A stretch of DNA of 64,000 nucleotides from Dipteronia dyeriana (Eukaryota > Streptophyta > Magnoliopsida > Sapindales > Sapindaceae): positions 119,546,146 through 119,610,145 of the forward strand of contig CM065296.1 of assembly GCA_032871835.1 (NCBI GenBank). The letters are read 5' to 3'. Below are positions 48,601 through 61,550 of the stretch, piece by piece (the first letter of the stretch is position 1; the number at the start of each line of letters is the position of its first letter). The notes under the pieces were generated by a model that made no database searches, was not told the DNA's origin, and worked only from the letters and a program-made list of their open reading frames with translations. The translations under genes were made by a program, and so were the position numbers.

Positions 48601-49429
48601 ACTAACTTTAAAAAGATACTTTATTTCATTTAATATTAATTGAATGAAATTTTGGAAAATTAAAATGTAATAATAAAAAACTTTTAAGGGCAAAATTGAC
48701 CTTTTGAATATTTAGTTATATTTGAATGTTGGTAATTTGATCAAATGGATCAAAGCGATGTGTTTAAAAAGAAAGAATGGATTACAATTACTAATACAAC
48801 AAAAACGTTTAAAAATATGACAATTCAAAAATACGATTACTTCCACCGAAGAAGAATATATCCTCTTATTTATAGAATTATAGGGATGAAATCAGTGGGG
48901 AGTTTGCCAACCAACAGCTATTTATTCTAGGACTTCTGTCGAAGGTCCCTGGCCGTTTTTATTATCTGTTTGGGAAGCCAATTCGAACGAAGGGAAAACA
49001 AGACTTTCTGAAAGATGAGGAAAATACAAACCAAGTGTTCTTGCACGTAAAATCCGAAGTGAACATTAATTTTGTTCAATATAAAGTAGTATATATGTAA
49101 GCGGTGGTGCTCTTTTAAGTTTAATATGTCCATTCACATCTTGCCTCTTAAAGTATGATATGTAGCATTGCCAACCTGTAAAGCAATTCTTTCTTTCTTC
49201 TTACCTTCATATGCCACTTTCATGGAGTTGACCTATGTGGATGGCATTTATATGCACACATTAGTATGTAACTAAAAAAAGGAAAAAAGAAAGGTTTTTT
49301 ATGTATCCTAGAGATGGGGCTCTCAGTTTTTTATGAGAGTGAATTATATTTTCTGGTTTCAATAGTACTATAACCTCAAGCAAACCACAAAAATGATTGA
49401 CGTTTCCAATGTTGTATGTCAGGCCCAAC
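45690..49429. other. AT-rich intergenic DNA, no gene
   Basis: Long AT-rich stretch with short frames only. Purine-rich GA-type sequence at 45940-46150, (AT)n tracts near 46662-46676 and 48056-48070, and a dispersed repeat near 48508-48570 shared with 34850. No protein family is recognised in any frame. Confidence 0.5.
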
Positions 49430-49439
49430 AATGCTTCTG

Positions 49440-49695
49440 TATTTCCAAGACTTGAACAAAGTCTCGGGACGGAGTGTCTCGAAACTGGGTCACCCCGTCC
49501 TGAGAAAATGTTTACTCGGGACGGGGTGATCCGGTGTCGGGTCACTCCGTCCCGAGGTTTTTTTTAACCCTTAATAAAAATCTCGAGACGATAAAAGCCT
49601 CGGGACGGGGTTATCCGACACCCAGTCACCCCGTCCCAAGGAAATATTTCCTCAGGACAGGGTGACCCAACATCGGGACACCGTCATGAGGAAAA
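49440..49695. repeat. GC-rich dyad repeat cluster (cgggacggggtgac)
   Basis: At least six alternating direct and inverted copies of a motif close to cctcgggacggggtgac, for example near 49463, 49488, 49515, 49541, 49600 and 49630, in otherwise AT-rich DNA. Inverted pairs such as ctcgggacggggtga / tcactccgtcccgag can form hairpins. Such clusters are usual as subterminal repeats of CACTA-type DNA transposons, but I did not find CACTA termini. Confidence 0.6.
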
Positions 49696-49699
49696 AATC

Positions 49700-50270
49700 G
49701 TATCACCGTATTTTTCTTTCTTTCGTTTTTCTTTTCTGGCTTTCGGTGTGTTTTCGTTGACCCGTCATAACTATTCAAAAATCAAGATCACCTAAAAGTA
49801 TAGAGTATAAAATATGTTAGATAAAAACTTAAATATAAAAACACAATAACAAATTAACAGACAGATTACACATATATTATATATTGGTACAAATTTACTA
49901 AAAATTGAATTTATGTTTTACTGATTTTTTGTTTGTTTTCCTGGGAAGTGGGAATTTGTACAAAATAAAAGTTATTGAATAAATAAATTGAATTACTTTG
50001 TGAAAGTTCTGTTACATTGCTTAATTACCTCAGTTTTTAATTTATACCAATTAAGTACCCTTGTTTGAGTTGTTTCCAGTTGAGTTTCTTTATATTTTCT
50101 TGGTAAATTGTAATATTCTTTTTAATTACCTCATACAAGAAGTGAAGATGAAGCATCATCTCCGAATCATTGGAAATTAGGGATCTCAATTCATACTTCA
50201 TAGACAAAACACACTTACACACACTAAAAGACATAAAGGAAAATAAAGCAATTCGCAATTAACAAGTTTT
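49700..50270. other. AT-rich intergenic DNA, no gene
   Basis: No coding or RNA feature recognised. Confidence 0.4.
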
Positions 50271-50384
50271 AACTTTGAAAGTCTTAATCAAATACACAAA
50301 TAGGATACTAAGTTAGTAAGTTAATTAAAACTTTGAAAGTCTTAATCAAATAGACAAATATGATACTAAGTAAGTTAATTAAAT
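50271..50384. repeat. Tandem duplication of about 57 bp
   Basis: Two adjacent copies beginning 'aactttgaaagtcttaatca' and ending 'aagttaattaa'; the second is a few bases shorter. Confidence 0.85.
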
Positions 50385-51929
50385 AAGGAAAAAAGTATTC
50401 AGAACTGAAGCAGAGTAGAAGACTGAAAACAGTTGACTGCAACAGTGCAACATATAAATATATAATAACAATTTAAAATAACAAGCAACTAAGCAATTAA
50501 AAAAATGTAACCTGTGAAATGTGAAGCAAAGTTAGGAAATCGAAGAGTTGAAGACGAAGGCAGAATAATGGATTCAGTGAAGCAGAGTCGCAGAGAAAAT
50601 TTTAAATTTTCAAGCCTGGACTCAACCACTTAACAACAATAATATGTTAGCAAATAGGAATGAGTATTCTTCAGCTGTTAGAATTTAAAAAGAAATATAA
50701 TTCTTGTTTTGGTAATCTGATGTGAAGAAGTATGTTAATTGGATCTGATGTGATGAAGAAAATACATATTTGAAATTAAACATTTTTAAATAGATTGGAC
50801 ACAGATGAATGAAACCCCAAAACAGAATGGATCTTGAAGAGTGAGGCTCTAAAATAAAAAGTTGATTTGGCCATTTGAGAGCCCCAAAAATGGCTGGGTT
50901 TGCTTTCCTTATGGGCCGACCCTAAAGGGAGGTAAACTACCAACTCTGTTAAGAGGTGATGTACAATTACTATGTATCGTTAAAACCCAAAAAATACATA
51001 TAAAAATGATGGCAATGGTGGCCATTATTGGACAAGTCATGCCCTATTTCGAAGACCGGAACCATGGCGTCTTAGAGTACTCGGCCATCTTGATAATTAT
51101 GATGATGATTAGTGAATCAAACTTCTTATTAGTTTTTAATTAAATAAGAGTAATCCAATGCGCTGTGTCTATGAATATGGTTTAGAAGTGTCACATCTGA
51201 ACGGCTAATGGAAGCAAATTGAGTTATCAAAACAAGGTAAATTAGGTGGTCACACAATCAAGTGTAGTGCGCGTTCCAGCCCCAGATCCCATGCAAATTC
51301 TAATCGGCTAATGGGCCCCAAACTATATTTCAAACTAGTGTTAATTGTTAACTAAAATTTGGGTTTCAATGGGATAAAAGAGTCCATTTATTAATATACA
51401 GTCCTCTAGAGATCGTGAATATATATATATATATATATTCAAATTGAGCTTTCATTATATATGGTACATGATAATGTAGGTTGGATTCCTTTCATCCAAT
51501 TTAATAATTCAATGAAACTCTACTAAATCATTTCAATCGTATACAAGATACATAAAGTTGTTTTAGATTCATATTTCAACACTTATAGTAGAATTATTAA
51601 CATATCATTACCTTATAATTACAAGTAGATTGACGGTTTAAACCATATTTCACTTGACATGATAATTTCTATAACTCAAATCTCAACTCTCAATGATAAT
51701 TTCTATAACTCAAATCTCAACTCTCAATCATCATATATACGAAACTCTCAATAATCATATATAATGCTTAAGAAAACCAATTTTATCAAAAGTATATTAT
51801 GACTAAGATAGTTTTATCAAAATAATTATAGTTGTAAGACATAAAAAGTTGAAAATCGATAAAAGTCTTGAAAACACTTACAAAAGGCTCGAAATATAAT
51901 AACAAAAACTAGGAAGCTACTTCATTGAC
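50385..51929. other. Intergenic DNA, no gene
   Basis: Only short frames. (AT)n of about 20 bases near 51420-51439; a 37-bp phrase 'gataatttctataactcaaa' is tandemly doubled near 51661-51727. No recognised gene. Confidence 0.5.
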
Positions 51930-52230
51930 AAAACTAAAGAATATTTAAAATGCTCGAACACAGATGTAAAATGGCTCGAAAACTGATGTAAAATGCTCGG
52001 ACACTACTTTAAAATGCTCATACACTGCTTCATTAACAAACCTAACGGTTATGCAAAAGGCTCGAACATAATTTCATAAAGGCTCGGACAGTGTTTAGAA
52101 AGTCTCGAACAGAGCTTAGAAAGACTCAGAGATTCAAAATTCACACAACCAGCGTAAGGTTTACAAAAGACTCGGAGAACATATGGAAAGGAATGGATAA
52201 AGTATTACAAGACTCAGAAACCCAGGTATA
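51930..52230. repeat. Degenerate short repeats around 'aaatgctcgaacac'
   Basis: Some ten imperfect copies of a motif close to aaa(a/g)gctcg(a/g)acac, spaced about 20-35 bp, including the variants gctcggacac and gtctcgaacag. The pattern resembles subterminal repeats of a DNA transposon; no termini were identified. Confidence 0.5.
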
Positions 52231-52859
52231 GAAAAGGAGTATTTAAGAGATTTATTACCTTGTTGTACTGAAGAACGTTCACTACTAAGTTGAAAAAGAA
52301 AGGGGCAACATTGAACTTTTTGTTGTAGGGGATTTCAATTTTTAGAGAAGTTTATTGTTGAGAGAGAGTGAGATTTACTGAGTTGAGTGTTAGAAATGTA
52401 AGCTAAGATGGAAGTACAAACAGAATAAAAAACGGATTATCTAAGAATAATTTTGGTATTTTACCATGATATGTCTTTTAAACATAACTTATTAACTCAC
52501 TCACTTGATTGAATTTTGGACAATTTCCACTTTAATATAATTATTGTTATATTATAATAAACAAGAAAATAAAACATAAACTTAAATTAGAGGAAGAGAG
52601 AAAAATGGCCTAAGAGAAGAGAGAATTCTTTTATTTCTCAATACTTCTCTAGTTACATACATCAAGATTAAAGCTCCTATTTATAGCCTTACAAATCTTC
52701 ATACTCATAAGTCATAACTTACAAAATAATGGACATAAATTACAATTTAAATTGATCATAAATCCTTTGTTGTTACAAGAAATTGAGGAAGATGATAAGT
52801 TTAATTTCTTAACGTGGACATCATGTCCACTCACATTAACACATTGAATAATGTTTTCA

Positions 52860-54490
52860 TAACAATTACTTTATAGTTTTGATCAATCTAATTAGTTGTT
52901 AGTTCACTAGTTGTTTTGGTAGTTTGTGGAAATCAAATAGAATATGGATTAGGAACGACCTACAACTTAGGAGGTGGTTTACCATAACTGGATGTAATTT
53001 AACTTTTCATTTTTTTTAAAAAAATTATCATCATGACTTCTGGGAGTCTGATCTATATAATATCGTGATCACCACCATGACCAATCAAAGATTAAAGATA
53101 AAGACATTACAACGAGTTTGTTGTCAATTAATTCTAAACAAAAGTGACGGTAGATCGGAAAAGAAAGGAAAAGGGCTTCAGCTAATTAAGGTCCCTATGA
53201 AAGTCTAATCATGTGAAATTAGTTAACCTTGTTGCATGTGACGTGTAATATGTTCTAACTCAGTCCATAGGTTCGCATAGGTGTGTGGATAAATTCTACT
53301 CATGCCGAGACCTACAATACCGGGGCAACACAGATATCAGTCCAGGACCTACATTACATAACCAAAAGGTAGTTTGTCTTGGTGCTCAATGCTTGGGATG
53401 AAATCCAAGTCCTTAGTTCTACTCCTGACAATTTACCTTGAGGTCAGCCTTCATGGCGTTTAGCCCTGTTAGTGGAAGGATGGACATGGGGCTAACGTCA
53501 ACAATTCGAATCCTATCCAGACGAAGGCGAGTCCTGATTTAACTGCTTGCATCGTTGTAGGGCAAGTGGTGCGGGCCGAGATTTCTTATTTGTCCTACTA
53601 TGCGAATCCAACATACAGACCACATCAGGGCATACAGATCAAGCCAGTGTCACACAATTGAGGGAGGATAGACGAATAGATGACCGGATTCGTCTGGGAT
53701 CCTCGATACCAAAAAAAAAAAAAAAAAAAAACTAAACTCAGATATTGGCTCGATATCTATTATCAAAATAGGAAGATATCAACTCTCATAAACACTTCTT
53801 CTGAAGGTTCTCATAGGTGTGGATACAATCTACTCATGTCAAGACATTCAATACATAAGCGACTTGGATACCGGTTCGGATATTTACTCCAAAACTTGTG
53901 AAAAATCTATTAAGCTCATAGGTGTGGATACGATCTAGTCATGCTTTGACCTGTACATAAAAGGATTCAGATATCAACCTAGATAACTACTCCCAAATCG
54001 GGGAGATATAACTTCCCACATATGCTGATTATCATGCATGGTGAGGCACTTGAGTTACTTGAAAGGAGAGGTACATACTACTTGAGCTAAGAAAAAATTT
54101 GCTTTAAACTTGTAATTAATTGTTAATATTTTTTTAAAACGTAATTAATTGTTAATATGATATGTAATAAAATCTTTGAAAAGATAAAGATAAAACGAGT
54201 ATGACAAGATGATCTAAAGTTAATTAACAAGCATCACAAACACGGATTTGGATCCTCTCCACAATCACATATGTAGTTAGTTAAAATACTGGTCGCAAGC
54301 AAATACAATTCCAAAATATATTTCCAAAATTCTGACTCATGTCTTTTGTGCAAAGGAATGCTAGCTTTTTCAGGAAAAAGACTTGAGGAATATAAAAAAG
54401 TTATTATATCTGAAAACTTATTTTGAGAGTTAAACACCCAAATTACAACCACAATATCATCTGTGGTTTGCTTATATGAATCTAACAAAA
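52860..54490 (+). repeat. Dispersed repeat family, copy C
   Basis: Shares 'gatcaatctaattagttgtt', 'gcttcagctaattaaggtcc' and the 100-bp tandem units with copy B and ends in the same 'cacaatatcatctgtggttt' segment. It abuts the 3' flank of the E2F gene. A SINE is inserted at about 53357-53731. Confidence 0.7.
53357..53731 (+). mobile_element. tRNA-derived SINE
   Basis: About 375 bp ending in an A run (53711-53731). It has a pol III B-box-like 'aattcgaatcc' near 53504 and the phrases 'acgaaggcgagtcctgattt' and 'cggattcgtctgggatcct' typical of a widespread plant SINE family. Copy B of the surrounding repeat lacks it. SINEs are mobilised by LINE machinery and encode nothing. Confidence 0.7.
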
Positions 54491-54930
54491 TAATTGGACA
54501 ACTGAAATCCCACCTGAGATTTTCCTAACTAACTCATTTATAAAATACGAATTTAACTGAGCAAGAAAATTCTAGCTATAACTTTACAGTTAAAGTGTGA
54601 TGGGAACATAACAACATTCTCCTTATTATCTTCAACTACCAACTTTTTGCTTCTCATTTACATTATCACCTAACATACCTTAACGATGCTTGTAGCGAGG
54701 GTCAATGCTGGACCACTGAAGTATCATTTTCAAGGTGGTCATCTACCACGGCCTAAACCTCATTTGCTTTAAGTTTTCGAGAAGTATCGGGTATATATAT
54801 TTTTATAGATATATGTATACACTTTTGTTTCCTGATGATTAAATAGGAAGCAGAAACTCCAAATTGTCTCTAGTTCATGACCAGATCCAAATATTCCAGA
54901 AATCATGACTTGGTGAATAGAAAGAAAAGT

Positions 54931-57900
54931 TTATGGATTACCCCACAAATCTGTGATGCTGACCTCGGCGTTTGATTGGAACCAGTAATCAGCATCAATC
55001 TGCAATGTTTCGGTGCAGTTAAGTTGGTGAGTTTCCTTAGACATGAATATTGCCCACAGAGTAGAATAAATAAATAATAGCCGACAAGAGCAACTTTGCA
55101 GTTGAAGTTTCTAAATTGACTTACATCACAGTCTGTAGGTACTATCTTCTGAATCCCAGATGCCTCTGAGCTCATAGAGTTGAATGTTTCAGAACTTCTA
55201 TGATAATCGTCAAGATTTGACGACATCCCAAAATGTTGCGTTCTGTGTACTTCACAATTCCAAGCAGATGGATTAGAGGGTTCAGACTGCTTGACAGTTA
55301 TGTCCTCACCTTGACCTTGGTATTTGCTGTGAGCATCATGAACATAGCTTGTTAACAAGATGGAGGGTGAAAGCAGTCAACGAAATTTTTAGTAAAAATA
55401 AGAATACCTCAGAAGATACAAATCAATTGGTCCTGTGGTGCTTCTAACAATCATTTTGTATTGCCTTTGAGGGAAACCAATATCCTGCTCAGTCAATTAG
55501 GGAAGCAAATTAGATACTAATAAAATGCAAATATTTTCAAATCCCATCCATTACTCTACGCACCTCATCAGGATCTGGAACTTCAAGATAACTAGCTTGA
55601 GGAGCTTTTATTGCAATCAGTGTTTGATTCTGTGACAGATTCAGCAGAAACCAGAAGTTAGTTCAACGGATTGGGTAAAATACAGACTTAAAAGAAAGAC
55701 CGAAATTTACAGATAGATGACCTCGAAGCATGGAAGGTTTATGATATCTTCCTCTGTCAAAAAAAGGTACCTAAAAGTACAAGTTGGTAAATTATATATA
55801 GAAAGCATGAATAAAAAAAAAGGAAGAACTATAAAGTAAAATTAAATCTTATTTAGGATGGAACCAAAAATATCAGGGAGAGCATACTATACTTTCGGGT
55901 ATTCTCGTTTTCCCCCAGGGCACTTAGAAGCTCTTGCTTTTCCCTGAAGAAAGAACAAAACGACAACTCAATAGTTAGTAGATGTCAGCAATGGACAAAC
56001 ATCTCTGCAAATCCTAGTTAACCAACCTTATACAATCACTGATCCTGCATTCTTCAGTATATAGATTCTCAATCTCATCCTGTAATGAAATCAAGACATA
56101 ATAAGTTGTTGGAATGATAGACAAACCTATTGCGACGTGTTTCTTTAAAGAAGAAAGGAACTTCATAATTCACTTGTCTGGAATCATATTATAATGAGAT
56201 TACCGTTTTTAAAAACAAGGCAGACCTCTAATTTTTAACATAACTTTTTCTTATCTTTCCCACTCATTGGTCCACTGGCTATAAGTAAAATTCCAAGAAT
56301 GTAAAAACTAAGCATGATAATTCATCGCTTGCTTCTGAACAGTTTACATCAAATGCCAGTTACTCATTAGCACAATGATCAAAACGGATCTTCTAATAAG
56401 TCGTGTCCTCTGTCCCTCAGATAAACTGTCAACATGTACACTAGTTCAAACAGCTAAAGAAAAAAATTATGCCATTTTATGCAAAAATTAACCAGCCAAC
56501 TACAAAGGTCAACTATCCACTTTCTGAGGCATGTTATCCCAGCCCAGTAATTTTCCAGACACAGAAACTGTAGTTAATTATGATGGTAATTGGGGGTACA
56601 TAAATAATAATACCATGACTTTCCAAGGAACAAAAAAGAAACTGGGTTTTAATTTTGAACCATGTGAGATTTTCTAGTCCAGCGTACATATGGATAAACA
56701 AAGTGACAGGACACTGATTGGGATCACAGAATAAACAATACAATAAGCAAGAAACTGGCATATTTATCATGCATCAAAGCAATTGTCCATCACAAATTTA
56801 GCAAGAAAAAACATAGCATCATTATTACATGATATATATCCAGACAAAAATTTGCACCTTTAATCTAGTAACTTGATCATCCAGCTCCCTTGGTCCCAAA
56901 CTGTCAGATCCCCTGTTTATGAGGAGCATTGGTAATTATTAATTGAAAAAAATTGCAAGGAAGAAACCAAAAAGGATAAATATAATTACTTCCAACGTAT
57001 GTGGTTCTTTGATGTTTTCTCTATCAATCCAATGCCTTCAAGGACATTTGTTATATCATATATTCTCCTCTTCTGGACCTGTATAAGATCAATGCAGCAC
57101 ATGAACCAAAAAAACATAGGTCATAACCAGACATGGCAACAAATTGAATTTGTTGCAGAGGAAGCAGTCATTCGGACATACCAGTAGAATATATTTTGTT
57201 TTACATTTTCACTGTATAACTTGTTAATATAAGTTAATAATCTTATTGTGTTGGTAAAAAAAGGGCAATACCAAACTCCTAAAACGAATTTGTGGAGTAC
57301 ATTTCTATACCTCCAATACTTCTGCAGTCCAGTTCAAATCAAGGGTGCCATCTTCAGACTTCTGAATCAATTCAATGAATTTCTTTGTTAACAAGCCTGC
57401 CAAGTTCAACAACTTAGTAAAATCTTGTCCCTAAAAGCAATATAAAAATTGAAATCATTTATTCAGCAATACATACCAATTGAATGCATAAATATCACAT
57501 GCAAATAAGATGGAAGGAAGTGATAACCCAAGCAGACCATTGCTAATCTGAACTTACCTAAAGAACTGTCATATCGACAACTATTAGCTGGATTCAGACC
57601 ATTAGGAGCCTCTGCTAACCAATGTCAGAGAATACAAGGTCAGCATGCATGTCAAGTACTCAACATATTGATAAATGCCATAATGTGCAAACAGATGGAG
57701 GGGAAGGACATTACCAGAATTTAATCTTCGCCTTGCAGACTTCTTATGTTTCAAACCTTTTGATCTGCTATTATTCCTACCACTTGTGCAAGACTCTGGT
57801 TCAAGCAAAGGACCGTTAACTACTTTGCTCCATGCAGGGATGGCTCCCTGTAAACTTGGCTGACCCACACCATTGCCTAATTCATTTGTTTGCTTTAACT

Positions 57901-59438
57901 GCAAAGATCATTATTGCATTCAAAATACATGTCATAAAGATACCAACAGAATAAATAATCAAATTTCAGTTGCACATATAAGAAATTAGCACAGGTAAAT
58001 TATTTATATCTTGAAATCAACAATAGGAAGAAGTTAATGCAATTGTTATCCTATATAACTTTTATGGCCACATTCCAAATCAGAAGTTTGCACAGAAGAG
58101 GTATCCAAACTCAAATATTTCTGACTTTAGCTAGAATCTTAAAGCAGAACGAGTGAAATGAATGTTTAACAGCCTTCAAGGCCACACCAAGGAGAATCTG
58201 AAATCGGAATCTAAAAGCATTAATCACTATCTTACAATGGAAAAGAATGTGGTACTCAGGCAGCAAAAAAACACTTCCAAGGATCTTGACTATTTATAGC
58301 TTTATAATGAGTAGCCAACATCATGGTATTCGAACTGAGAATCCAAATGTAGGGAACACATTAATAGGGTGGAACTGTCATGAAACCTGTAAGCCTTATA
58401 ATCTACAAATCATAGAGTTGATTCAAAAGCCTTGTATTAATTTACTCATTTCATCAAACCCCGTGCATGCATGCAAAAAATATCTTATCTAGAACATCTT
58501 ATACTTACGGTATGTAGATTTGTCAAGAGTCAATCCACACAAAAAAAAAAAAAAAAAAAGATGAAGAATAAGGGAGATAAAAAACAAAAGGGCAGTGAAT
58601 GAAGAAAAACTTTAGATATCCAAGTTTCATTATATCACACTAGAGATTACTGATACTGCTCCCATACGAGTAAATATGCATATAGTTTAAAAATAAGTTA
58701 CCCATAAAAATGACGAATCCACCAGGTTAAAAACAAAATAATTTCAAATTCACTACACTTGCATAATAAGCTATAAATACTTCCCGAATCTTTTTAGTAA
58801 TTAATATAAAATATATGGTAAGATATAAATAACTAACTTAAATGCTGCCAAAAAATGGATCATCACTGGAAACTTCCAAGTTATTCACAAAATTCCAAAA
58901 TTACATCCGAATTGGAAAGCTTCATAAGATATATCCAATTTCAATCAATAAGTGTCACAATATCAGTCAACCCTAAATATTGCTCATAAATACTATATCA
59001 TTCATGGAGAAAAGAAACCTAAAGGAATGTAAGCAATAACTTGAATTGACTGTTTTCTTTGTTCTTTAAATATAATACATTGCCGTTTATCTTTAACTGC
59101 ACCCAGATTCTCCAACATCAACTCCAGAACATAAAACTATACTCTATTCAAAACAACTTCTCACTCCCCATATCCCAGAAGTAGAAACTCATAGCTTTTC
59201 AGTCATATTATGTGTGTTTTCATTCATATGTGTGTATAAAACTGCAATAGTGATCTTAAACAATGATCACTGAAGGCACCTTATTTTCAACCAAATGGAG
59301 GGAAGAAAAACAAATCTTCCCGGTATCAAATGACAAGTTAAAACACAAATTGAATCTGTCAACATAATTGGCTGCTCAAGAACACAGAAGTGAAAGAACC
59401 AAAGAAAGCAAGCACACACACACTCACACACACACACA

Positions 59439-59479
<41 letters not shown>

Positions 59480-60233
59480 TGTACATGCTCACCAAAATAA
59501 CACCTTGACTATTAAACAAAGCTCGAAAATGTGATACAAACAATGAAACAAACTTAATCTAAAGACGAAAAATCATGAAGCATAACTAACAGTCTAAAAC
59601 CGCTAGCCTTTCAACAAAACACCTCTTCATCCAAAGATAAGAATAAAAATTCCTAAACCAAAATTCAGAGGCTCCAGATGCGAAAATCAGACCTTCCTAT
59701 CTAAGTTATTTTTTCCCCCCCACAGATATAGAATTTATAAAGCATACCAAGTCCTCCACATAATACTTCAAATATGTATCTCTATATCACTATATTCAAA
59801 ATACAAAAGACACTTAGAATAGCACAAATTAAACCAAAAACCTAGAATTTCGAATTATGTTTAGCCAAAAGAGCTACACTATAGATCAACAATACAAACA
59901 ATAAATGACAAGTGAAATTCAGAGAACCGGAATTTAAATTAAAAAATCAGTCAAACGAAAAAAAATCCTCACCGCGAGCCTAGCAAAAGCAGAATGTGTG
60001 TCATCTCTGAGACTATTATCACTAACATTAGTATAGTCACAGATACTATTATGATTAGTACTGTTATTTTCAGACGACAACTGGTTCGATTGAAAAGGAA
60101 GACTTCCATGGCGCACTCGATTAGCACCACCACCAAGCTGTATGTGATTGTGATCGGAAGAGCGAAGCAACTGAAATTGGAATTGAGATAGGTGGTTGTA
60201 CGGCCGGGTTGGATCCTCGCTCGAGTTCGACAT
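54931..60233 (-). CDS. E2F: E2F transcription factor (E2FA/B type)
   Basis: E2F with a DP partner drives S-phase genes and is held by the retinoblastoma-related protein RBR. Exons on the minus strand: 59973-60233, 57715-57898, 57558-57611, 57311-57396, 56990-57078, 56858-56912, 56027-56079, 55893-55943, 55722-55770, 55564-55629, 55408-55484, 55125-55326 and 54931-54999; 1296 nt, 431 residues, phases all consistent. The start is [17 protein letters not shown]. The winged-helix DNA-binding domain is at about residues 160-225 ([27 protein letters not shown]). Dimerisation heptads lie at about 230-262, the marked box at 263-345 and the C-terminal RBR-binding motif [18 protein letters not shown] at about 410-428. 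Activator-type E2Fs carry that motif. I end it at TAA 54931-54933; a splice at 54942 to an exon near 54715 is an alternative. Intron 1 (2.07 kb) holds (AC)n and (AT)n tracts. It looks intact. Confidence 0.92.
59412..59477. repeat. Compound (AC)n-(AT)n microsatellite in E2F intron 1
   Basis: Interrupted CA repeats (59412-59439) run into about 36 bases of alternating AT. Confidence 0.9.
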
Positions 60234-60620
60234 CAAACTGATTCTGAGAAAGAACAAGAACGCTCACACTCACACACAAAAGTGTTTGTTTGGAGGGAAA
60301 CAGAAAATGAGAGAGATAGAAAGAGAAATTCGTAATTTGTTCGAAGAGGCGGCAATCGAAATGTGTGAGAGAGAGAGAGAGAGAGAGAGTAAAAACAACG
60401 AAGAGCGAAGCGGTGGTGAGTTTTGAGTTCGAATGCTTGGACGGCCCGCCTTTTGCCTGCCACCACACTTGCCTTCCTTAGTTTTTTTTTTTTTTTTTTT
60501 TTTCCCAATTTTTATTATTCTCTGTCTCCCTCCACTTCATCAATAATTTTTTTGTACTATTTCCGCGCAATTTGGTTGGGCCGCTTCTTGTATTATTAAC
60601 GGCCCAAACTGAAAGATGTA
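60234..60620 (-). promoter_or_regulatory. E2F gene 5' leader and upstream region
   Basis: Upstream of the E2F ATG lie a (GA)n/(CT)n tract at about 60368-60388, common in plant 5' leaders, a T run of about 23 bases at 60481-60503, and TTTCCGCGC at 60560-60568. The last is close to, but not a perfect match for, the E2F consensus TTTSSCGC and could allow autoregulation. Confidence 0.4.
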
Positions 60621-61314
60621 AAATCAAACTAACAAACGGACAAGATTTGCCGCTTAAAATGAAAGTATGGAACTACGGATAGCTTGTTCTGTATCCAAGT
60701 ACGGACTTCTTGATATTTGATAAATGTCGAATATTGAGTTGGAAGATTATTATAAAAATTGATAAGCTAACTTGAAGTTTGTTTCGACTAAAAAGCATAA
60801 AACTAGTTTTCTAGGTTTGGGTAATTGTTGATTAGCATCGTGGTTAAACGATTTCGAAAATCGAAAACCTAAGACGCATAAGGTTAGAATTGAAGTTAGA
60901 AATTTGGTACAAACGATTTATAATCTAATTAAAAATGTTAAATTAATCAGAGAAATGAATATTTAAAAATCACATATATTATATTATCAATTTATCACTG
61001 CTTAATGCGTTTTGACGGTAAAGTGAGTTTATTTAGTCCGGTAATATTTCTTTTTTTTTTCAATATTTTATTATGTTTTGCGTTGTTTAAATGGTTTAGT
61101 TTAAAAATTTAGATTAAATAGACGTAAACATAAAACAAAATCCAAAAAAATTAGTTATGGGGCTAAAAAAAAATCCCATTGATAAGAGAGAAACCACCGT
61201 TGATAGTTAACAATATTGTTGAGTCTGTATAAATCTTACTATTACTTAAAATTTAGAAACACCCATTAACTCTCTTTTATTTGATTTTTAATTTAATCTT
61301 GACGACAAGTGACA
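60621..61314. other. AT-rich intergenic DNA, no gene
   Basis: Only short frames and A/T tracts seen. Confidence 0.4.
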
Positions 61315-61409
61315 ACACCACTAGCTTATGGAGGAGAAAATCTTCAATGGGACGGTCTCATTGTCGTTGGATGAGACCGTTCAATGATATTGTACTAAAT
61401 TATAGTTTC

Positions 61410-61464
<55 letters not shown>

Positions 61465-61550
61465 GAGATAAATGGTGCAATCTCATTGGAACGGTCTCAC
61501 CAAATGACAATGAGACCATCCCATTGAAAATTTTCTCCTTGTGGTGATCC
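61315..61550. mobile_element. Short MITE with (TA)n centre
   Basis: Inverted arms 61331-61390 and 61470-61540 share 'ggagaaaat', 'ttcaatggga' and 'ggtctcattgtc' in mirrored order, with outer ends 'caccactag' and 'gtggtgatc'. An alternating TA tract of about 50 bases (61413-61462) lies between the arms. The size and structure fit a MITE; the family is unknown. Confidence 0.7.

Noticed and set aside
54700..54760. Extra terminal E2F exon after a splice at 54942
   Set aside because: It would add only a few residues before a stop; reading through to TAA at 54931-54933 is simpler. Left as an alternative.
56999..57187. Plus-strand open frame in the E2F gene
   Set aside because: It is the antisense shadow of the E2F DNA-binding-domain exon at 56990-57078.
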